From Croceibacterium salegens (GTDB lineage: Bacteria > Pseudomonadota > Alphaproteobacteria > Sphingomonadales > Sphingomonadaceae): 64,000 nt of DNA. Shown in pieces: positions 28,854 through 37,347 of this stretch. Positions within the stretch are counted from its first letter, which is position 1. Each line of letters opens with the position of its first letter. The position numbers and the translations under genes were made by a program. The stretch covers positions 186,001 through 250,000 of the forward strand of contig NZ_WTYM01000033.1 in assembly GCF_009827435.1 (NCBI RefSeq), read 5' to 3'. A model generated the notes under the pieces. The model was not told where the DNA came from. It did no database searches and saw only the letters and a program-made list of their open reading frames with translations.

Positions 28854-29047
28854 TTGCTTGTTTGCGCCCTCAGGCGCCGGGCGCCGGGCGTCCGCCCGGC
28901 TTGGGTTGTCTCTGCGAGACTGCTTCGCAACCCGGCCTAGCCGGCCGACGGCCGGGCAGTTGTCCTTTGGGCGTCTACGCCTTCGGCTTCGACTCCGGCC
29001 TTTGGCTGCCGCGTCCAAGTTTCGCGTTCGAATAGCGGAGGTTGCGC

Positions 29048-29623
29048 ATGACCGATCAATCGAATTCACCCAAACCGCCCGTCCCCCTCCGTAAGACCCC
29101 GCGCCAGGGCACCAGCTACATGGCCTTTCGCCACGAGCCGCTCGAGCCGGGGGATCCCTTGCTCGGGTTCCGACCCGTCGCGCACGTCGCGCCGCGGCGC
29201 AACTCGATCACGTCGGCGCGGCAGCGGGCGTTTATCGCGGCGCTGGCCGAGGGCGGGATCGTCAAGGATGCGGCTCGTTCCATCGGGGCCAGTCTCGAGG
29301 CGCTCTACAAGCTGCGCAACAAGCCCGGGGCCGAGGAATTCCGCGCCGCGTGGGACATGGCGATCGACCGGGGGATCGCGCGGCTGGAGGACAGCGCCCT
29401 CGCCCGCGCGATCGAGGGGGAGATGCGCTGGGTCGTCTCGGGCGGCAATATCCTCGGGCGCGAGAGGCGCTTCAACGACAACCTTGTGATGTTCTTCCTC
29501 AAGAACCGCCGCGGCGAGCGGTACGCCCCCGACTGGCGCAACGTGCGCCCCGGGCACCCGCTGTACGAGGCGATCAAGGCCGAGGTGCTGGCGGAGATGG
29601 AGGGGGAGAAGGGGAAAGAGTAA
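29048..29623 (+). CDS. HTH-domain protein resembling terminase-small-subunit-type DNA-binding proteins
   Basis: The 191-residue product has a short Pro-rich start and a conserved GTSYMAFRHEPLEPGDPLLGFRPV block (residues 21-44). A helix-turn-helix segment follows (about 57-92: ARQRAFIAALAEGGIVKDAARSIGASLEALYKLR). The rest is helical (EEFRAAWDMAIDRGIARLED onward) with a basic FFLKNRRGERYAPDW stretch and an acidic C-terminus. The HTH resembles those at the N-terminus of phage terminase small subunits and of uncharacterised sphingomonad proteins. The ATG at 29048 has GGAGG 6 bases upstream, better than the TTG at 29042. Transcription factor is the likely role; phage origin is possible. A truncated paralogue lies 1.3 kb upstream. 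Confidence 0.75.
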   Translation: MTDQSNSPKPPVPLRKTPRQGTSYMAFRHEPLEPGDPLLGFRPVAHVAPRRNSITSARQRAFIAALAEGGIVKDAARSIGASLEALYKLRNKPGAEEFRAAWDMAIDRGIARLEDSALARAIEGEMRWVVSGGNILGRERRFNDNLVMFFLKNRRGERYAPDWRNVRPGHPLYEAIKAEVLAEMEGEKGKE

Positions 29624-29648
29624 GGTTGGTGGCTCCGGGTGTCTTTTT

Positions 29649-29682
29649 GTTTCATGCCCGCGCGGAGGCGCGAGCATGAAAC
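29649..29682. other. Hairpin between convergent HTH and TIR genes
   Basis: The arms GTTTCATGC (29649-29657) and GCATGAAAC (29674-29682) are perfect, with an inner CGCGC/GCGCG stem. The T-run lies on the 5' side on the plus strand, so this is not a textbook terminator for either gene. It sits in the 72-base gap between two converging genes and may still end both transcripts. Confidence 0.5.
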
Positions 29683-29695
29683 AAGCTCTCCTCCT

Positions 29696-31669
29696 TCAAC
29701 TCTTCACCACCGCCAGCGCCCGCTTGAACCTCGCCTCCCCGCGCAGCGCATCGAGCAGCGGGTCCGTCCGCGCCAGCAGCAACCCCGGGTCCCTTGCCGC
29801 GGCCGCTCGTTCCAGCCGTGCCAGCGCGTCGCGCAGCCTGCCCCACTGCGCCAGGACCTGCGCCTGCTGGTAGAGGCTGTTGTCGCCGTATTCGTCCTCG
29901 ACCTGCTTGAGGCTGGCCGCGGCGGCCGCGGTGTTGCCGAGCCGGGCCTGGGCGATGGCCTTGCCGGTGAGGGCGAAGATCGGGACCGATTCCGCCTCGA
30001 ACGCGGCGAGGGCCTCGCGGTATTGCTGCTGCAAGTAGTGGGCGCTGCCGATGGCGAAGTTGGCGCTGGCGAGGTCGGGGTTGAGGGCCAGCGCGCGGCG
30101 CATGCGCTCGATCGTGGCGGGGTAGTCGCGCAGCGCGAAGGCGACGTTGCCGGCGCTGCGGAAGGCGCGGCCGTTGAGCGGGTCGAGCTCGAGCACGCTC
30201 TCGATCATCCCGACCGCGGAGGCGGCGCGGTCGTCGTAGGCGAGGAAGGTGGCGACCGCGCGCAGGGTGTCGGCGTCGCCCGGGGCGAGGTCCTGCGCGC
30301 GCTGGTAGGGCTCGCGGGCGGCGGCCGGGTTCAGCTCGCCGTTGTTGAGCGCGAAGCCGAGCGCGAGGTGGCCCTGTGCGAGGTCGGGGGCGAGTTCGAT
30401 GGCCTTCCTCGCGGCGGCGATGGAATCGGCGAACAGGCGGCGGACCGCGTTCTGCTCGCTGGTGGCGTTGGCCACCGCCGCCAGCATCGTCGCGCGCCAG
30501 GCGTGGGCGGCGGCGTAGCGCGGGTCGGCGGCGATGGCGGCGTCGAACTGGGCCAGAGCGGCGCGGTCGCCCTCCTCGCCGTTCGACAGGTCGTAGAACG
30601 CCTTGCCGCGCAGGTAGGCGTCGTAGGCGGCGACGATGTCGGTGCCGCCCACTTCCTGCTGCTGCTCGACGCTGCGCTTCGCCTCGTCCTTGCCGGCGAC
30701 CTCGGCGGCGAGCGCAAGGCCGACCGCCTCGGCGATGTCGCGCTGGACCTCGAACACGTCCTGCATGTCGCGGTCGAAGCTGTCGGCCCAGCGGACCAGC
30801 GAGTCCTTCACCCGCACCAGCTCGGCGGCGACGCGGACCGTCTCCTCCTGCCGCTGGACGCTGCCGCGCAGGACGTTGGCGACGCCCAGCTTGCGCGCCG
30901 CGGCGATGACGTCCCCGCCCTCCCCGGCGATTACCTCCGAGGATGTCGGCGCGGCGACGCGCAGCAGCGGGTTGCGGGCGAGGACGATGCGCAGTTCGTT
31001 CGACAGCCCGTCGGAGAAGAACCGCTCCTCGGTCCGGCCGGAGAGGTTCTGGAACGGGAACACCGCGATCGAGTTCGAGCCGAGGCCTCCGCCGAACACC
31101 CCGGCGCGCCACAGGCCCCACCCGGCCAGCGCCGCCGTTCCTAGCCCCGCCGCCGCGATCGCCTCGCGCCGGTGCAGGCGTATCCGCCCGAGCATCGAGC
31201 GGCGCGGCACCAGACGGTCGTCGCGCTCGATCCCGCACTGGGCGAGCACCGCACGCACGATCCGCTCTGCATCCTCGCCCTCCTTCGCACCGTGCCAGGC
31301 GCTGATGTCGATGGTCTGGAACTGGCGGAAGCCGAGCGGCGGCAGCGTCGCGTCGAGGCCGAGCGGGACGAGGCAGTTGCGGTCGCGCCCCGCCTGCGCC
31401 TCGTCGCGCACCCAGAAGGAATCGACCGAGACCTTCGACCACAGCACGACCACGCAATCGGCCTCGTCGAGCGCCCGCTGGGTTTCGGGCAAGTAATTGA
31501 CCCCGCCTTCGATCAGGCTGTCCCACCAGACGCTGACGCCGGCGCTTTCCAGTAACGTGACGACGCGGCGAGCGGCAGCGCTATCCTCGCGCGCATAGCT
31601 CAGGAACACGGTCCTGTCGGTCGCCTCCGTCTCGCCAATTTGCTGCGCGTCGTTCGCCATTGCCGTCAT
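29696..31669 (-). CDS. TIR domain - transmembrane - TolB-like - TPR protein
   Basis: The 657-residue product has an N-terminal TIR domain (about 18-145: TVFLSYAREDSAAARRV, WWDSLIEGG, then VVVLWSKVSVDSFWVRDEAQAG, with Glu90 at the position of the catalytic Glu of TIR NADases). A linker and one membrane helix follow (about 170-190). Next is a TolB/FlgO-like domain (about 199-310: NSIAVFPFQNLSGRTEERFF), and then tandem TPR repeats to the C-terminus. The TIR would lie in the cytosol and the TolB-TPR part in the periplasm. Proteins of this layout occur in sphingomonads; function is not established. TIR domains act as NAD-consuming effectors or as protein-interaction modules. The first ATG (31669) is given; ATG at 31660 is also possible. 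No obvious partner effector or sensor gene lies next to it. Confidence 0.85.
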   Translation of the reverse strand: MTAMANDAQQIGETEATDRTVFLSYAREDSAAARRVVTLLESAGVSVWWDSLIEGGVNYLPETQRALDEADCVVVLWSKVSVDSFWVRDEAQAGRDRNCLVPLGLDATLPPLGFRQFQTIDISAWHGAKEGEDAERIVRAVLAQCGIERDDRLVPRRSMLGRIRLHRREAIAAAGLGTAALAGWGLWRAGVFGGGLGSNSIAVFPFQNLSGRTEERFFSDGLSNELRIVLARNPLLRVAAPTSSEVIAGEGGDVIAAARKLGVANVLRGSVQRQEETVRVAAELVRVKDSLVRWADSFDRDMQDVFEVQRDIAEAVGLALAAEVAGKDEAKRSVEQQQEVGGTDIVAAYDAYLRGKAFYDLSNGEEGDRAALAQFDAAIAADPRYAAAHAWRATMLAAVANATSEQNAVRRLFADSIAAARKAIELAPDLAQGHLALGFALNNGELNPAAAREPYQRAQDLAPGDADTLRAVATFLAYDDRAASAVGMIESVLELDPLNGRAFRSAGNVAFALRDYPATIERMRRALALNPDLASANFAIGSAHYLQQQYREALAAFEAESVPIFALTGKAIAQARLGNTAAAAASLKQVEDEYGDNSLYQQAQVLAQWGRLRDALARLERAAAARDPGLLLARTDPLLDALRGEARFKRALAVVKS

Positions 31670-31772
31670 GCCCCATGTCGACCCCGGCAGGAGCGGGTAT
31701 GCCCCGAATCCGCATGACGGGCCAGTTTGCGTTGCTCCGGCCGGGCCGTTTCAGGTCGCTGTGCGGCGCATG

Positions 31773-32360
31773 CTATCCGTCCAGCCGCCCGGGCTTCGGA
31801 ACGCCGGGTCCGATGGGGTTCGAGAAGATCACGTCGTCGCCGCCCTGGACGACAGGTGGCTCCGCGACAGGATCAACGCGGTTGAGGTCGGTGACAATCC
31901 GCCACGTCCCGCCACGGCGTTCCCACACCGTGACGTTTTGCAGGGTGTCGGTGTGAGGCTTGCCGTCGAAGGTGTAGGTCCACTTGGCGGTGAATTGCGT
32001 GACCGCAAAATCGGCCCCTCCGGCGATGCGATACTTCTTGCTGCCGGGCACGAGTTCGACGTTGTATGCACTGTCATCTAAGCCGGCCTTGAACGCTTCA
32101 GCGATGGCTGCCTGCCCGACCAGGGCGGGTTCGCTAGGCACGAGCAACACTGCATCATCGGCATAGACCGCCGCCGCTGAGGCTGCATTTTTCGTGCCGA
32201 TGGCATCGATCTGGGCCTGTTCGACGGCCTGGATTTCTCGCTTTACCGAGGCGATGTCGGAGTCCGTACTCTCGGCGACGGCCTTGGTGTCCGAGGTCCC
32301 GCGATCGCAGGCGGCAAGCAAGACCAACGGTGCAGCAACAAGTATGAGATATTTGCGCAT
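31773..32360 (-). CDS. SnoaL/NTF2-like lipoprotein (DUF4440 type)
   Basis: The 195-residue product has a lipoprotein signal (MRKYLILVAAPLVLLAAC, acylated Cys18). The body is an NTF2-like cone: helix VKREIQAVEQAQIDAIGTKN, then AASAAAVYADDAVLLVPSEPALVGQAAIAEAF, and later strands ending TVWERRGGTWRIVTDLNR. This matches ketosteroid-isomerase-like/DUF4440 proteins. The start at 32360 has GGAGG about 8 bases upstream and gives the lipobox; longer frames do not. Substrate unknown. Divergent from the secreted protein at 32572. Confidence 0.85.
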   Translation of the reverse strand: MRKYLILVAAPLVLLAACDRGTSDTKAVAESTDSDIASVKREIQAVEQAQIDAIGTKNAASAAAVYADDAVLLVPSEPALVGQAAIAEAFKAGLDDSAYNVELVPGSKKYRIAGGADFAVTQFTAKWTYTFDGKPHTDTLQNVTVWERRGGTWRIVTDLNRVDPVAEPPVVQGGDDVIFSNPIGPGVPKPGRLDG

Positions 32361-32571
32361 GGTACCTGCCTCCCCAAAAAGGATCGCATTCCACGGCGGA
32401 AAAGAAGCATATTTCGAGCAATAAGTGAAGTAATTGCGCCGCGCGGCCAAATAAACTGAATTTCGGCGGACCGCAGGACGCCGCCGAGAAGCACCCAACA
32501 AATCATTTGAGACAAAGTCAAATTGGCCGTAGGCTTCCCGTCAAACAGAACCCTGGAGAGGAGCCTTTCCC

Positions 32572-33837
32572 ATGCGCACGATGCGCCTTGTCACCACCGC
32601 CGTTTCGGCACTGGCCGTCGCCGTCACGATTTCTCTGGCCGCGCCCGCCGCAGCGCAGAACGTGCCTGCCGACCTCTCCACGCTGCCGCCGCCGGACACC
32701 AGCTACACTCCGCCGAAGACCGCGTGGGGCGACTACGACTTCAGCCACACCTACCAGATCGAATACATCAACAACGCGCGCATCCTGTTGCAGCGACCGG
32801 AAAGCTTCGGCAATCGCTTCTTCCTGACGCCCGAGGAGTTCGCCAAGCGCCTCGCCGCAGCCGAACGCTCGGACGCCAGCTATTCCGCCGCCAGCGACCG
32901 CGGCATCGGCACTTCGGGCACCGAGGGGCTGGCCGACTGGATCAAGTCGAGCACCTTCGCGCACCGCACCTCGATGCTGGTAGATCCGGTGGACGGGCAG
33001 CTCCCGCCGATGACGCCGTGGGCCAAGGACATGATGGAGAAGGGCCGCTCGAGCTGGGTGCCGGTGCAGGACTTCGACTGGGTTTCGGACTTCGACAGCT
33101 GGGACCGTTGCGTCTCGCGCGGCTTTCCGGCGAGCATGTTCCCGTTCCGCTACAACAACGGCATTCGCGTGTTCCAGAGCCCGGGCTACGTCACCATCGT
33201 TCTCGAGATGCTCGGCACCCGGGTGATCCCGCTCTACAAGGACAAGGCGACCGCCGAGGCCGCCGGCTGGCCCGGCAACGTCGAGAGCTGGATGGGTGAC
33301 AGCCGCGCCTGGTGGGAAGGCAAGGTGATGGTCATCGAAACGACCAACATCAAGTCGGGCGACAGCGTCGCGGGCGACGGCTATTCGCGCGCCGCCTCGC
33401 CGCTCAACGTCGCCACCCAGGCCACGCTGCCGTTCAACACTACCCCGATGACCAAGCAGGCGAGGACGATCGAGCGCCTGTCGATGCCCAACGACCATGC
33501 GATCGACTATACGCTGACCTATACCGACCCGGCGGTGTTCACCGCGCCGTGGACCGCGCGTATCGAATGGGTGCGCGACGACAAGTACGAGTTCTTCGAA
33601 TACGCCTGTCACGAGGGCAACCAACAGATCAAGGACTACATCAGCGCCAGCCGCGCGCACCGCAAGGCGGTGATCGAAGGGACGCAGGAGGCCGTCACGC
33701 TCGAAAATGATCCGAGCGCCCGCTTCGCCACCATTTTCGATCGCGACCCGGCGGCGACCTATCCGAATGCGCCCGGCGGTTTCGGCGGACCGCCGCCGCC
33801 CCCGCCGCCGCCGAAGGACGACAACAAGGGCGGTTGA
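32572..33837 (+). CDS. Secreted protein of unknown function with poly-proline C-terminus
   Basis: The 421-residue product has a signal peptide (about 1-28, ending PAAAQ). The mature protein contains blocks typical of an uncharacterised secreted family in Sphingomonadales and Acidobacteria as I remember it: PWAKDMMEKGRSSWVPVQDFD, then DRCVSRGFPASMFPFRYNNGIR, WWEGKVMVIETTNIKSG and, near the end, YEFFEYACHEGNQQI. The single late Cys-His pair (ACHEGN) could bind metal but this is speculation. It ends in a run of eight prolines and a charged tail (KDDNKGG). It converges on the GNAT gene with a 10-base gap. Confidence 0.75.
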   Translation: MRTMRLVTTAVSALAVAVTISLAAPAAAQNVPADLSTLPPPDTSYTPPKTAWGDYDFSHTYQIEYINNARILLQRPESFGNRFFLTPEEFAKRLAAAERSDASYSAASDRGIGTSGTEGLADWIKSSTFAHRTSMLVDPVDGQLPPMTPWAKDMMEKGRSSWVPVQDFDWVSDFDSWDRCVSRGFPASMFPFRYNNGIRVFQSPGYVTIVLEMLGTRVIPLYKDKATAEAAGWPGNVESWMGDSRAWWEGKVMVIETTNIKSGDSVAGDGYSRAASPLNVATQATLPFNTTPMTKQARTIERLSMPNDHAIDYTLTYTDPAVFTAPWTARIEWVRDDKYEFFEYACHEGNQQIKDYISASRAHRKAVIEGTQEAVTLENDPSARFATIFDRDPAATYPNAPGGFGGPPPPPPPPKDDNKGG

Positions 33838-33847
33838 GCCTGCTTCC

Positions 33848-34393
33848 CTAACTGGTGGGCGAACTCCATTCGTCCACCAGTAGCCCCCAGATAAAGCTAT
33901 CGCGGCGACCGATGTGCGTTGTCCACTGCTCGCGCAGCCGGCCCTCGAGCTTGAAGCCAAGCTTTTCGAGCAGGCGGTTGCTGCCCGCGTTGTCAGGGTC
34001 GGTGTCGGCGTAGATGCGGCGCTTGCCATCGACTGCGAACAAGTGGGCGATGACCGCGGCGAGCGCCTCGCTGGCGACGCCCTGCCGCATTCGCTCCTTC
34101 GCGATTACGTATCCCAATTCGCAGATCCCGTCCCCGCGGTCGGCCACAGTGACGCGCCCAATCGCCGGCCCGCCGGACTTGTCGACCACCGCCCAGGTTC
34201 GAGCATCCCAGCCCGGGCTGTTCTCGGTCAGGTAGCTGGCCAGATCGTCGAGGTCGGTGAACGGAGCACGGCTCCACCAGCGCATCGACTCCTCGTCGGC
34301 GAAAGTCGGGTAGAGCGCCGCCGCATCCGCGCGCACCAGTTCGCGCAGGATGAAACGCGTGGTTTCGAGGGTCGGGGTGGATTCGGTTGTCAT
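33848..34393 (-). CDS. GNAT-family N-acetyltransferase (RimJ/RimL-like)
   Basis: The 181-residue product begins MTTESTPTLETTRFILRELVRADAAALY, the usual RimJ/RimL-type opening. It has the acetyl-CoA region GYVIAKERMRQGVASEALAAVIAHLF, with RQGVAS as motif A, followed by RIYADTDPDNAGSNRLLEKLGFKLEGRLRE, the typical late motif. It probably acetylates a small molecule or protein N-terminus; substrate unknown. The start at 34393 is chosen from family alignment. It is divergent from the signal-peptidase-like gene by only 28 bases. Confidence 0.9.
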   Translation of the reverse strand: MTTESTPTLETTRFILRELVRADAAALYPTFADEESMRWWSRAPFTDLDDLASYLTENSPGWDARTWAVVDKSGGPAIGRVTVADRGDGICELGYVIAKERMRQGVASEALAAVIAHLFAVDGKRRIYADTDPDNAGSNRLLEKLGFKLEGRLREQWTTHIGRRDSFIWGLLVDEWSSPTS

Positions 34394-34421
34394 ATCAAGG
34401 GGTGCCGCTAGGCTCTGCAGC

Positions 34422-34997
34422 ATGAGATTGGCAAGCCCGGCCGCGCTACTTGCATCTTGCCTCACCTTCCCACTCGCGGCGTGCGGGGACATGATGCCGT
34501 GGCACGGTTATCACGCTGCATCCCATGGTATGGAGCCGACCTTACCCATGGGCACTCGCTTCGGGTCCTGGAGTGTCCGGCCCAGCGAACTTGCTCGTGG
34601 CGACATCGTCATCGTCAAGACCGCGAACGGGGACTACGTCAGCCGCATTGCCGCCCTTCCGGGCGATCGCATTGCCATGGTGAAAAGCGTCGTCGTCCTG
34701 AACGGCAAGCCGATGCACCAGCAGCGCAAGGGATCGTGGCGCTACAAGGACGAGGGCGATGAAGTAACCGGCAGTGTCCTTCTCGAACGCTTCCCCGGTG
34801 AAAAATCGCCGCATCGCATCCTCGACAGTGCCGACAGCATGCAGGACCAACTGGCCGAAACCGTGTTGCCCAGGAACCGCTACTTCCTGCTCAGCGATAA
34901 CCGAGATCACGCCGCAGACAGCCGGTACCCTCCAGATATGTTTGGGATCGGGATGGTCGATGGTGGGAGCATCACCCACCGGATCGACCTGGACTGA
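34422..34997 (+). CDS. Signal-peptidase-I-like lipoprotein lacking the catalytic Ser/Lys dyad
   Basis: The 191-residue product has a lipobox (FPLAAC, Cys21) instead of the usual membrane anchor. It then carries S26 peptidase boxes: SHGMEPTLPMG (box B), ARGDIVIVK (box C), DYVSRIAALPGD (box D) and LLSDNRDHAADSRY (box E). In active enzymes box B has Ser directly before Met (SMxPT) and box D has Lys before Arg (YxKR). Here these positions are Gly36 and Ser74, so the catalytic dyad is absent. It is likely an inactive pseudo-peptidase or a protein with a changed role, anchored by lipid at the outer leaflet of the inner membrane or at the outer membrane. The ATG at 34422 is given; upstream ATGs would overlap the divergent GNAT gene. 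Confidence 0.85.
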   Translation: MRLASPAALLASCLTFPLAACGDMMPWHGYHAASHGMEPTLPMGTRFGSWSVRPSELARGDIVIVKTANGDYVSRIAALPGDRIAMVKSVVVLNGKPMHQQRKGSWRYKDEGDEVTGSVLLERFPGEKSPHRILDSADSMQDQLAETVLPRNRYFLLSDNRDHAADSRYPPDMFGIGMVDGGSITHRIDLD

Positions 34998-35094
34998 ACG
35001 AACTGCGGATTGCCCCGGGCGAAACTCGACTGTCTCCCGGCACACGATTGCGGTATCGTCCCTCACGAACCGCACCGCCGGAAAAGGGTCCGCC

Positions 35095-36468
35095 ATGCCG
35101 TTCTATACACGCCTGAAGTCCGCCCAAGCCGATCCGGTAGCGGAGGCCGTCCGCAAGCGAACCATCGCCGGTATCGAGCGGCTGCGCACCGCGCTCGCCG
35201 CGCACTTCCCGGCCGGGTCGGACCGCATGACGACGATCCGTATCGGCACCTGGAACGTTCGCGAATTCGGCACCAGCAAGTCTGGTGGACGCGGGTTCGA
35301 GCCGCTTTACTACATCGCCGAAATCCTCTCGAAGTTCGACCTCGTGGCGATGCAGGAAGTGCGCGAGAACCTGCGCCAGTTCCTCGACTTGCTCGACATC
35401 CTCGGACCCGACTGGGACTATATCGCCACCGACGTGGTCGATGACGGCGCGGGCAACGGGGAGCGGATGGTCTTCCTCTACAACCGCGGCCGCGTGCAGT
35501 TTCGCCACATCGCCGGCGAGCTGACCCTGCCCGACGGCAAGAAGGTCCTCGCCAGCTTCGGCGAACGGCTGCTGCTACAGAACGGGATCGAGCTCGAACT
35601 TCCGGACGGCGAAGACCTTTCGGGCGACCACAAGGCAAATTCGGAAAGCAGAAGTAACGGCAAGGCCGCGCTGACCTACGATCTCGAGCTGCCGCTTCCC
35701 GCCGGGACCATGCTGCGCGTGCCAGACGGCAGCTCGCTGGCGATCACCAAGAACTCGCTGGTGACCCGCGTTTCGGGCAGGCGCGGCTGGGTCCATGTCG
35801 ACGTGCCGCAAGGCACGGTCGCGGGTAAGGACTATCGCCTGCGCTTCCCCGGCGAGGCGATCGACGACAGCTTCAAGCAGTTTGCCCGCACGCCGTTCAT
35901 CGTCAGCTTCCAGGCAGGCTGGATGAAGATCGACCTCGCCACGGTGCACATCTACTTCGGCGACAACGACGAACCGCGCCTGCTCGAACAGCGCAGGCGG
36001 GAAATCGAGCGCCTGACCGAACTGCTCGGCGACCGGGCGAGGAAGGAGATGGAAAAGAACCCCGCCAACCCCGTGCTCACCGCGCTCCTAGGCGACTTCA
36101 ACATCCTGTCGAAGGAACACGAAACCATGCAGGCGCTTGAAGCAAACGGCTTCGAGGTGCCGGAGCAGATCCGCACGATCCCCGGCTCCAACGTGGAAAA
36201 GGACAAGGCCTACGACCAGATCGCCTTCTGGGAGCCGGAACGCGATCGCGGTTACGTGAAGGTCGACATCCGCGGGGCCGACGTGTTCGATTACTTCAAG
36301 TACGTTTACCGGCTGGAAGATCGCGAGGTTTACCTGCCCGGTGAGAGCGAAGGCGCCTACCGCCTCTGGCGAACCTACAAGATGAGCGACCACCTGCCGA
36401 TGTGGATCGAATTGCGCAGCGACTTCTCCGACGACTACATCGCCGCCTGCGATGCCGCGGAACCCTGA
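35095..36468 (+). CDS. Endonuclease/exonuclease/phosphatase (EEP) fold protein
   Basis: The 457-residue product has an N-terminal helix region (1-45). An EEP domain follows: TIRIGTWNVREFG, DLVAMQEVRENLRQF (catalytic Glu in MQEV), LTALLGDFNILSKEHETM (Asp-Phe-Asn metal/phosphate site), and KMSDHLPMWIELRSDF (terminal Asp-His). Between about residues 140 and 240 an extra beta-rich, charged stretch (ELTLPDGKKVLASFGERLLL, then RVSGRRGWVHVDVPQG) is inserted relative to a minimal EEP domain. The start has AAGGG 7 bases upstream. No signal peptide, so probably cytosolic. Nuclease or phosphodiesterase activity is likely; the substrate is unknown. Confidence 0.85.
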   Translation: MPFYTRLKSAQADPVAEAVRKRTIAGIERLRTALAAHFPAGSDRMTTIRIGTWNVREFGTSKSGGRGFEPLYYIAEILSKFDLVAMQEVRENLRQFLDLLDILGPDWDYIATDVVDDGAGNGERMVFLYNRGRVQFRHIAGELTLPDGKKVLASFGERLLLQNGIELELPDGEDLSGDHKANSESRSNGKAALTYDLELPLPAGTMLRVPDGSSLAITKNSLVTRVSGRRGWVHVDVPQGTVAGKDYRLRFPGEAIDDSFKQFARTPFIVSFQAGWMKIDLATVHIYFGDNDEPRLLEQRRREIERLTELLGDRARKEMEKNPANPVLTALLGDFNILSKEHETMQALEANGFEVPEQIRTIPGSNVEKDKAYDQIAFWEPERDRGYVKVDIRGADVFDYFKYVYRLEDREVYLPGESEGAYRLWRTYKMSDHLPMWIELRSDFSDDYIAACDAAEP

Positions 36469-36476
36469 GCCGGGTC

Positions 36477-37271
36477 TCAGCCCTCGCCGCTGAGGTAGGC
36501 GACCAGCGCCTTGACCTTCTTCTGCCGCCATTGCGGGCGCGGGGCGACGAGCCAGTAGGCGCGGCGGCCCTCCTCGGGGCCTTCGAGGACCTCGAGCTGG
36601 CCGTGGCCGATCGCCTCGTCGCACAGCAGCAGCGGCAGCATAGTGCGGCCGAGCCCGGCGATGGCGCTGGCCAGCGCCTGTCCGGCGTCGCCGGCCTGGA
36701 TTTCCGCCTCGCGGCCTTCGGGAAGCGGTGCGCCGGGCCAGTGGATCCAGCGGTCGGGCGCGCCCTTGGCGGCGACAATAACCCGCTGCGCCGGGGCCAG
36801 CGGAACCCCTTCGAGTTCGCCCGGCCCGTCGACCAGACGCACGGCGAGGTCGAGGTTGGCCTCGGTGAAATCGACCTGCTCGCCGCCGACGATCTGCCAG
36901 CGCACTTCGGGATTTTCCGCCTGGAAGCCCGCGAGACGCTGGGCGAGCCACTGTGCGTAGAATTCGCGCGGCGCGGCGATGGTGTAGTAGCTGCTCGACT
37001 GTCCGGCCTGCATGGCCTGGACCGATTCCTCGAACTTGATGAACCCTTCGCGCAGCGCGTCGAGCCCAGCCTCGCCTTCTTCCGTCAGTTCGAGGCCCTT
37101 CGAGGTGCGGCGGAACAGCACCACGCCGAGCACGTCCTCCAGCGCCCTGATCTGCTGCCCTACCGCCGCCGGCGTCACCGCCAGTTCGTCCGCCGCGCGC
37201 GTGAACGACAGGTGCCGCGCCGCGGCATCGTAGACGCGCAAGGCGTTCAAGGGCAGGTGCGTGCGCTTCAT
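36477..37271 (-). CDS. LysR-family transcriptional regulator (GcvA-like)
   Basis: The 264-residue product has a winged HTH at 1-65 (LPLNALRVYDAAARHLSFTR, then AADELAVTPAAVGQQIRALEDVLGVVLF). The effector domain is short and GcvA-like, with AVRLVDGPGELEGVPLAPAQRVIVA. The LPLNALR opening and the AVTPAAVGQQIRALE recognition helix are typical of the GcvA/AmpR-like subgroup. It converges with the EEP gene (8-base gap). The likely target is not adjacent: apaG upstream is on the same strand. It is slightly shorter than the usual 295-305 residues, which may reflect a reduced effector domain. Confidence 0.9.
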   Translation of the reverse strand: MKRTHLPLNALRVYDAAARHLSFTRAADELAVTPAAVGQQIRALEDVLGVVLFRRTSKGLELTEEGEAGLDALREGFIKFEESVQAMQAGQSSSYYTIAAPREFYAQWLAQRLAGFQAENPEVRWQIVGGEQVDFTEANLDLAVRLVDGPGELEGVPLAPAQRVIVAAKGAPDRWIHWPGAPLPEGREAEIQAGDAGQALASAIAGLGRTMLPLLLCDEAIGHGQLEVLEGPEEGRRAYWLVAPRPQWRQKKVKALVAYLSGEG

Positions 37272-37347
37272 GGTCGGGGCGCTTTATTGCTGTCGCGTAC
37301 GACCGGCAAGGGCGCTCAACATGTTAGGTCGAGTCTGGTGCGACTGG

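Noticed and set aside
28814-29035. Open frame starting in copy B of the direct repeat
   Set aside because: Shares only the repeat's first residues (PPLGMPAESN) with the remnant at 27682, then runs through hairpin-rich non-coding sequence; no Shine-Dalgarno site.
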